This document shows, piece by piece, positions 58,442 to 64,000 of a stretch of DNA of 64,000 bases (position 1 is the first letter of the stretch; the number at the start of each line of letters is the position of its first letter). The position numbers and the translations under genes are program-made. The notes beneath the pieces were generated by a model. The model saw nothing but the letters and a program-made list of their open reading frames with translations. It made no database searches and was not told the DNA's origin. The stretch is from Xanthostigma xanthostigma (taxonomy: Eukaryota; Arthropoda; Insecta; Raphidioptera; Raphidiidae): contig OY754468.1 of NCBI GenBank assembly GCA_963575645.1, forward strand, positions 11,346,001 through 11,410,000, written 5' to 3'.

Positions 58442-59139
58442 ATATAAAAAAAAAATCTGACATGATCAACTTTGACTCATGACAGAGCAACTGACATCAC
58501 CGTCTTTTGTTATGATTTAATCAACTATGATCTCGCTACGCCTCTGCCAATAATATAACATAATGTCCAGCTAAAAACCTTCATGAATAAATGACCACTT
58601 TAAATAAATGCACGGCCGCGTACCACGTTTCCATGTAGTTTGCGCGGATGAGTCATTTGTACCGGACGTGGTATATTTTAGAATCAAGGGCGTTAAATTT
58701 TTCAATAAAATTAACATTTCAAATTTTCACGTAGGTACCTACTACACGCGCATCGTCTACAACAGCGCAAAACACATAATATACCGAATTAGAGATGCAT
58801 ACATCAAAAATTCAAGGTTTGCCAATTATTTTGTTCAGTTGAAGTGGAAAAATCTTTATTTCTTACATCGAATAAATAAAAACACAAGTCCGTATCCGAC
58901 AAATCGTTAAATATTCTAGCGATTCAATCGTTTCAACAACACATATACAGGCTGTACTTCACATACAGGGTCATCGCTAAATTCCACACTCAGGACCGTA
59001 ACAATCCTTTTTAGGGGCCTCCCTACACCAGTTCCGGATTAAGCATTAGGCAGAGTAGGCAACTGCCTAGGGACCCAACTTCGACTAGGGGCTCGTGTTT
59101 TTTTTTGGAAAGTCAAAATTTACCTAGATAAATCGTAGG
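58442..59139. other. No recognisable gene
   Basis: The frame at 58608-58910 has no recognised domain. Confidence 0.35.
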
Positions 59140-59480
59140 ATGTTGGAAAGGTAAATAAACTTGAATTTGATTTTATTAAATTGGACGTTTCGTCATTTAA
59201 TTATGACTTCATCAGCAACTTATCTACTAATAAAATTCAATTGTTACACATAAATTTTTTTTAACAAATGAATTTTAACTTACTAATAAAATTCAATTGT
59301 TAATAATAAAAACTTTTTTAAACAAATGAATTTTAACTTACTAATAAAATTCAATTGTTAAAAATAAGAACTTTTTTTAACAATTGAATTTTATTAGTAA
59401 GTTGCTGATGAAGTCTTAATTAAATGACGAAACGTTGAATTTAATAAAATCAAATTCAAGTTTATCAACCATTCCAACTT
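59140..59480. mobile_element. Penelope-like inverted pair with spacer repeats
   Basis: The minus strand around 59210-59190 and plus strand 59405-59436 both read CTGATGA, a GTCA..TGAC or GTC..GAC stem, then GAAACG, the canonical CUGAUGA..GAAA hammerhead boxes. Between them stand three copies of a ~55-bp unit with ACTAATAAAATTCAATTGTT. Confidence 0.6.
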
Positions 59481-59688
59481 CTTACGATTTATCTAACTAA
59501 TATTATACTATGGAAACGAATAATGAAACTTCAAAATTTAGCGTTTTTAGTAACAAAAAAAGTCAAAATTTGGGCACATCGAGTTATCGTACTGGACCTG
59601 AAACTCCATACAAAGGCCTCGCTACGCGCTCGGCTATTCTAGAACCGCGACATTTTTCGAACGAAAAATATACATTTATACATATTTT

Positions 59689-60440
59689 ATAGCGGTCCCG
59701 TCCGGTTTCACCCGGGTGCAAAAGAACGAATGGGGAAGAGAGGGACATGAGTAAGCACATTCATCTTAGTTTACCGAGATGAATGTTGGGTCAAAATTTT
59801 TTGCAGTTTTCGGCAGTTCCCTGCTTTATTACTTTATTACTTATTTTCATTTTTGATGAAAATATTTTTTTAAGTAATAATTATTTCTTTTAAATCAATA
59901 ATTACTGTATAATTAATAAAATATAATAAATATTTAATTGAAAACACTGTAGGAAAATTATTTTTATATAATATAGGTACCTACTGTAATAGTTTTCAAA
60001 TGAGCTATTATTTAGATTTATTTAATTTTAATTAGTCGTAAATAAAACTACAATAAATTTAAATGATAGCCTTAGAAGAAAGCAATGTAGAAAAAAAAAA
60101 CATTAAAAACATATTCGTCCAAGGTGGGGCTCGAACCCACGACCCTAAGATTAAGAGTCGAGCGCTCTACCGACTGATCTAACCGAGCTTGTGTCGTGTG
60201 CCGCTAATATTGGGATATTCAGTTAGGGCATTTCACCTGAATATAAGTATATTGTAAAAAATTTTGACTGACATTCTGCAACATTTTTCATTGATTTTCC
60301 GCTCTTATTAGTCGTAGCCTATAGCCTTCCTCGATAAATGGGCTATCCAACAAAAAAAATTTTTTTCAATTCAAACCAGTAGTTCCTGATATTAGCGCGG
60401 TCAAACAAACAAACTCTTCTGCTTTATATATTAGTATAGA
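59689..60440 (-). mobile_element. Helitron family 1 with tRNA-Lys
   Basis: The 5' end is TCTATACTAATATATAAAGC at 60440; the 3' end is a hairpin CACCCGGGTGAAACCGG with terminus CTAT at 59689 in place of CTAG. The tRNA-Lys-like sequence is at 60116-60188. Both ends and the cargo are present, so this is the most complete copy. Confidence 0.78.
60116..60188 (-). pseudogene. tRNA-Lys(CTT)-like sequence in a Helitron
   Basis: 73 bases with D-arm GATCAGTCGGTAGAGC, anticodon loop CTCTTAA (anticodon CTT, Lys) and T-arm GTGGGTTCGAGCCCCAC. The anticodon stem and acceptor stem have mismatches (GCTCGGT against CTTGGAC). It is the best preserved anticodon of the three copies, but probably not a working tRNA. 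Confidence 0.72.
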
Positions 60441-61261
60441 TTCGCAAAATTAAGCACCAATCAAACGAATACAAGAAAAGAAGTGCACACAATTAATAAA
60501 AAATATATATATGTACAACTGTGCTCCGCTTCAACCAGAAAGCAGAGGTACAACTCGTTCTAATCTTGAATTACGGCATAAACAAGCACATTATGCCGTA
60601 ATTTATATATTTATGTTTCGAAAATATACAAACTTACGACCTTTCTTCGTCGTTCTCTCGAGAGAGAACTTTTTATTGCGTACTTAAAATTTTAATATCG
60701 CGTTTCTAAAATTCACCAACAACATTTTCAACCCCCCGAAGCACGCAATTAAATTCTTCCCAAATCCATATTATAATGCCGAGACTTGTTTGCCTCACTT
60801 GTATTGGGCGTATATATAAGAAGGCAACAATTCTTACACTAATTAAGTAATAAAAATGTTCTCTTCATATAGAAGTGTTTTTCTCCGATTGTTAGGCGCC
60901 GTACACATATTTGCCTACTTGTTTTGTGAACGACGTTTAAACAATATACATAAACTCGAATGAAAACACAACGGCCAACTCTTCACTGCTTCAATAATAT
61001 TGTATATATACAGTTGGCTTTTTAAAACCCGAACACCCTTTTTATTCGCTTAGATTGCATTTTTTTTGATTTCGACCTCCTCAGATGATTTTTGTAGTTT
61101 TGAGAGGGCAATCGAAGCGCGTAGGTTTTTTTCACCTGCGATGTTCAGGTGGGGTCCTGCGCAGGTTAACTTTTTTTTTAATGGGAACCCGACTTTTTTC
61201 TCGTAGGTTCCGAATCTTTATTGAAAAAACAAGCAATTTTCGTCCCAAACATTTTTTCATT
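60441..61261. other. No recognisable gene
   Basis: It contains a TTACGGCATAAACAAGCACATTATGCCGTAA palindrome near 60571 and CTCTCGAGAGAG at 60655. There is no coding evidence. Confidence 0.4.
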
Positions 61262-61499
61262 GAGCGGGGTGGCGTAGAGGTGAGAGCACTAGATTTGCAT
61301 TCAGGAGGTACCGGGTTCGAATCCCGGCGGGGGCAGATGTGACTATAGGACTTTTTCTTATTGCATCTCGCCGAGAAACGGTAATTCCTGTGCCGGCCAT
61401 CTTGTTGAGGTATTCTGTGGTTTCCCTCAATAATTCCAGATAAATATCGAGATGGTTCCTTATTCGAGGTCATGGCCGATTACCTGTCAAACTCCTATA
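61262..61499 (+). mobile_element. tRNA-derived SINE, 3'-truncated
   Basis: The head at 61264-61336 has an intact B box GGGTTCGAATCC. The body ends at CAAACTCCTATAG, after which AT-rich DNA leads into the palindromic element. The tail half is absent. Confidence 0.7.
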
Positions 61500-61516
61500 G
61501 AATTTTATATATTATA

Positions 61517-62794
61517 CAGGGTGTTTGGCACATGAACCGACACAATTTTTTGGGGAGTTCTCGTGGTCATTGTGATCATTTTAACCCCAATGACTTTTGC
61601 CCTAAGTGTCATGGTTATCGAGATACGATTTTTTTTAGTTATTTTCGAAAATTGGCCTAAAAATTGCTTTTAAAAAATCGTAACCTGTTTGTTTTTGGTA
61701 CTAGAGACACGAAAATACATTTATTGAGTTCTCGAACGACTCCTTGTTCTAAATGAATCACAATTTTATGCAAATAGTATCAGGAAAAAGACCCTATAGA
61801 CTTTTAAAGTGCCTGTATTAAGAAAAACCAGTAGAAAAAAATAATTTAAAAATCATTTAAAAAAAAATTAACGGGTATTTAGAAATTAGTTTTGTTTAGA
61901 AAAATACTCCACTTTCTCCTCTTTTTAACGATATGCCACATGTCATATTTATCATTCAGAATGTAGCCAAATTAAACATTACCAGTTTGCAAGAGGCAAC
62001 TCGTCCGCCAAAAAATATCTAGCATACGCAACGGAGGTACCCAGCGGAGAAAATTTAATAGAAAGAATAGATGCTGCATTTGAAATAATGAAAAGGGAAA
62101 TCCTTTTGAGAACAACAACTGTTGAAATTAGAAATAGGTATCGTGCTTGTATCCGATGTGGAGGGGCACAATTTGAGCAAATTTTGTAATCATTGTCTAC
62201 CTGTTTAACAGTCAATATCGTTTAATGAAAAGTGAAACAAGACTTGTTATTTACATACTAGATCCATAACGGCTGGCTATCTGACTTGATATTTTTTGGC
62301 GCACGAGTTGACTCTTGCAAACTGGTAATGTTTAATTTGGCTACATTCTGAATGACAAATATGACATGTGGCATACCGCTGAAAAGAGGATAAAATGGAG
62401 TCTTTTTCTAAACAAAACTAATTTCTAAATACCCGTTAATTTTTTTTTAAATAATTTTTTAATTATTTTTTTCTACTGGTTTTTTTTTATTAATACAGGC
62501 ACTTTAAAAGTCTATAGGGTCTTTTTCCTGATACTATTTGCATAAAATTGTGATTCATTTAGAACAAGGAGTCGTTCGAGAACTCAATAAATGTATTTTC
62601 GTGTCTCTAGTACCAAAAACAAACAGGTTACGATTTTTTGAAAGCAATTTTTAGGCCAATTTTCGAAAATAACTAAAAAAAATCGTATCTCGATAACCAT
62701 GACACTTAGGGCAAAAGTCATTGGGGTTAAAATGATCACAATGACCACGAGAACTCCCCAAAAAATTGTGTCGGTTCATGTGCCAAACACCCTG
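61517..62794. mobile_element. Tc1/mariner-like giant palindrome with TA target duplication
   Basis: CAGGGTGTTTGGCACATG at the left faces CATGTGCCAAACACCCTG at the right, flanked by TA on both sides. Inverted arms of about 475 bp each (61517-61995 and 62314-62794) match with few differences. The ~320-bp spacer holds a transposase C-terminal remnant. Terminal type and TA target fit the IS630-Tc1-mariner group. Confidence 0.85.
61989..62189 (+). pseudogene. Transposase C-terminal remnant
   Basis: The plus-strand frame ending at the TAA at 62187-62189 reads KYLAYATEVPSGENLIERID, and ends in CIRCGGAQFEQIL. This pattern (VYATPV, a run of about 40 residues with ERI and RACI, then GGxxFEHLL) is typical of the C-terminal end of IS630-Tc1-type transposases in arthropods. 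Only about 65 codons remain, without the catalytic DDE domain, so it is a relic from the autonomous ancestor of the palindrome. Confidence 0.6.
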
Positions 62795-63639
62795 TATATA
62801 TATTTTATATTATTATGTTTTTTTATATATTTAGATATAGAAGATTTGAAGTTAGACTTCTTTCGCAATAGGGCAAATTGGCCTAAGGCAGGAATAAAGT
62901 GACAGTCTTATTTTTTTAAAATTTATATGAGAAAAATGCATTTCTGATATTTTCATCAGACTCGATATTATACCTATTCGGCGACATTTCCCTGAATAAC
63001 CTAACCTATAAAAAAAAAACCTTGAATTTCGAGGTCTGGGGCCGCCGTGTCGGTATTATTTTAACAGACAGGTGACATTTCTACAGAAATTATCCATTAG
63101 CAGAAAAGCAACTAATGATAAATAATAAACACAGCGAATAAATAAGATAGCGTTGCACTAATTGACAAATAGGAGATAATAGTTTGCGAAACGTTCGTTC
63201 TATACGAGCGCCGTTCAGCGAATCAAAATGCGACAATGCTAATGAAAACAGTTGAATGCAACGAATCATCGACTTGAACTATGGACGGCGCCAAAAGTTC
63301 ACGGAAAAAATTACTGCACAATAATAAAAAGATTGCTTGACAAAACCTTCGAATTAACTATTCCGACTATTCCAACCCACAAATGGGGAATAGTAGTTTT
63401 GAGGTCCTCCGAATTCAAAAGACATATTTTTGGAAACACTCAGCGCGTCTCCTTATCTGTGAATACGATACAGGTCAAACGGATTGAAACCAAATTTTGG
63501 GAAGATGTTTGATACGCCGATATGAAGAGCCCGTTTGTTTTTGGGGGAAAACGGCGCTTGCACAAAAGAGATATATGCTATAACGTTGTTTTTCATATAA
63601 TAATGGTATACTTTTCATAACGGTTTATTTTTTGAGTTT
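62795..63639. other. No recognisable gene
   Basis: The frame at 63252-63512 has no recognised domain and its right part may belong to the Helitron whose 5' end is at 63692. Confidence 0.35.
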
Positions 63640-63692
63640 ATCGCGTTCAGACAGACAGACGCGGAGGGACTTTGTTTTATATATTATATAGA
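63640..63692 (-). mobile_element. Helitron 5' end
   Basis: The minus strand starts TCTATATAATATATAAAACA at 63692, followed by AAGTCCCTCCGCGTCTGTC, like the family 3 copy at 43995. The 3' end was not found, so the length is unknown. Confidence 0.55.
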
Positions 63693-64000
63693 TAAATTCA
63701 TTCAAAAGTGAGGATTCGTAAATAGATCCACTTGTCCCTTCTGTTTGAATTTCACGAAATGACTGTCAAAAATTTGCCACGTGTACAAATGCCCAGTCGG
63801 CCAAATCGCCGACATCAACTAGTGACTAATTGCGTTTGTGTTGATCCGTGTGAGGTTAAAAAGTTTGCTCCAAAATACTGTTTCCAGCATATATTTAATA
63901 ACTTCTATATTGCTAGCGGCCGTAAGTGGAAGCGTGGCCCATGATGTAAGACAGCAAATGACTGTTTTCTATCTCCTTCGTCTCACTTGACCCGTTGTGC
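63693..64000. other. No recognisable gene
   Basis: The frame at 63732-63944 has no recognised domain; the window ends here. Confidence 0.3.

Overview
This window looks like gene-poor, AT-rich nuclear DNA from an arthropod, most likely an insect. The basis is the repeat content: Helitrons of a kind common in insects, tRNA-derived SINEs, hAT and Tc1/mariner-like inverted-repeat elements, Penelope-like fragments and a Ty3/gypsy element. There are no bacterial-style operons. The order is not resolved. I found no convincing host protein-coding gene; nearly every open frame outside the retrotransposon is a chance frame in repeat DNA.

The main object is an apparently complete Ty3/gypsy LTR retrotransposon on the minus strand (about 17641-27347). 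It has gag (24994-23759), pol in the -1 frame with protease, RT, RNase H and integrase, a tRNA-Lys-like primer binding site, a polypurine tract, and two LTRs of about 2.08 kb that are identical wherever I compared them. It sits inside a (TA)n microsatellite, with TA tracts on both outer sides, so the insertion looks very recent.

Region by region: 0.1-0.6 kb, two hairpin MITEs; 0.6-3.9 kb, Penelope-like inverted fragments plus a SINE split by a hAT-like MITE; 4.8-5.95 kb, a hAT-like element expanded into a ~232-bp tandem array that includes its own flank; 6.3-9.5 kb, a SINE and three Helitron copies, one split by a Penelope-like fragment; 10.3-12.1 kb, a SINE split by a 1.35-kb TIR element carrying a broken gene of an uncharacterised arthropod protein family; 12.4-15.7 kb, SINE, tandem duplication, Helitron and Penelope-like pieces; 16.6-17.4 kb, a region rich in a short recurring motif; 17.6-27.3 kb, the gypsy element; 27.4-31.8 kb, mostly unrecognised with a 207-bp tandem duplication; 31.9-35.3 kb, two hAT-like elements with perfect 8-bp target duplications, a Helitron carrying a tRNA-Lys sequence, and an inverted Penelope-like pair; 36.9-46.2 kb, MITEs, SINEs, Helitron pieces, a SINE interrupted by a Penelope-like insert with an 11-bp target duplication, and a tRNA-Ile-like pseudogene; 47-60.4 kb, three more Helitrons (two with tRNA-Lys), a tRNA-Gly-like sequence, large foldback elements and a ~1-kb segmental duplication; 61.2-63.7 kb, a SINE, a 1.28-kb Tc1/mariner-like palindrome with a transposase C-terminal remnant, and a Helitron end.

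The elements are nested, so their relative ages can be read: SINEs are cut by hAT-like, TIR and Penelope-like insertions, a Helitron by a Penelope-like fragment, and the gypsy element lies in a simple repeat. Candidates for something less described are the tRNA-Lys-carrying Helitron lineage, the hAT array that amplified its own flank, the TIR element hosting an orphan protein family, and the set of hammerhead-ribozyme-like cores in the Penelope-like fragments.
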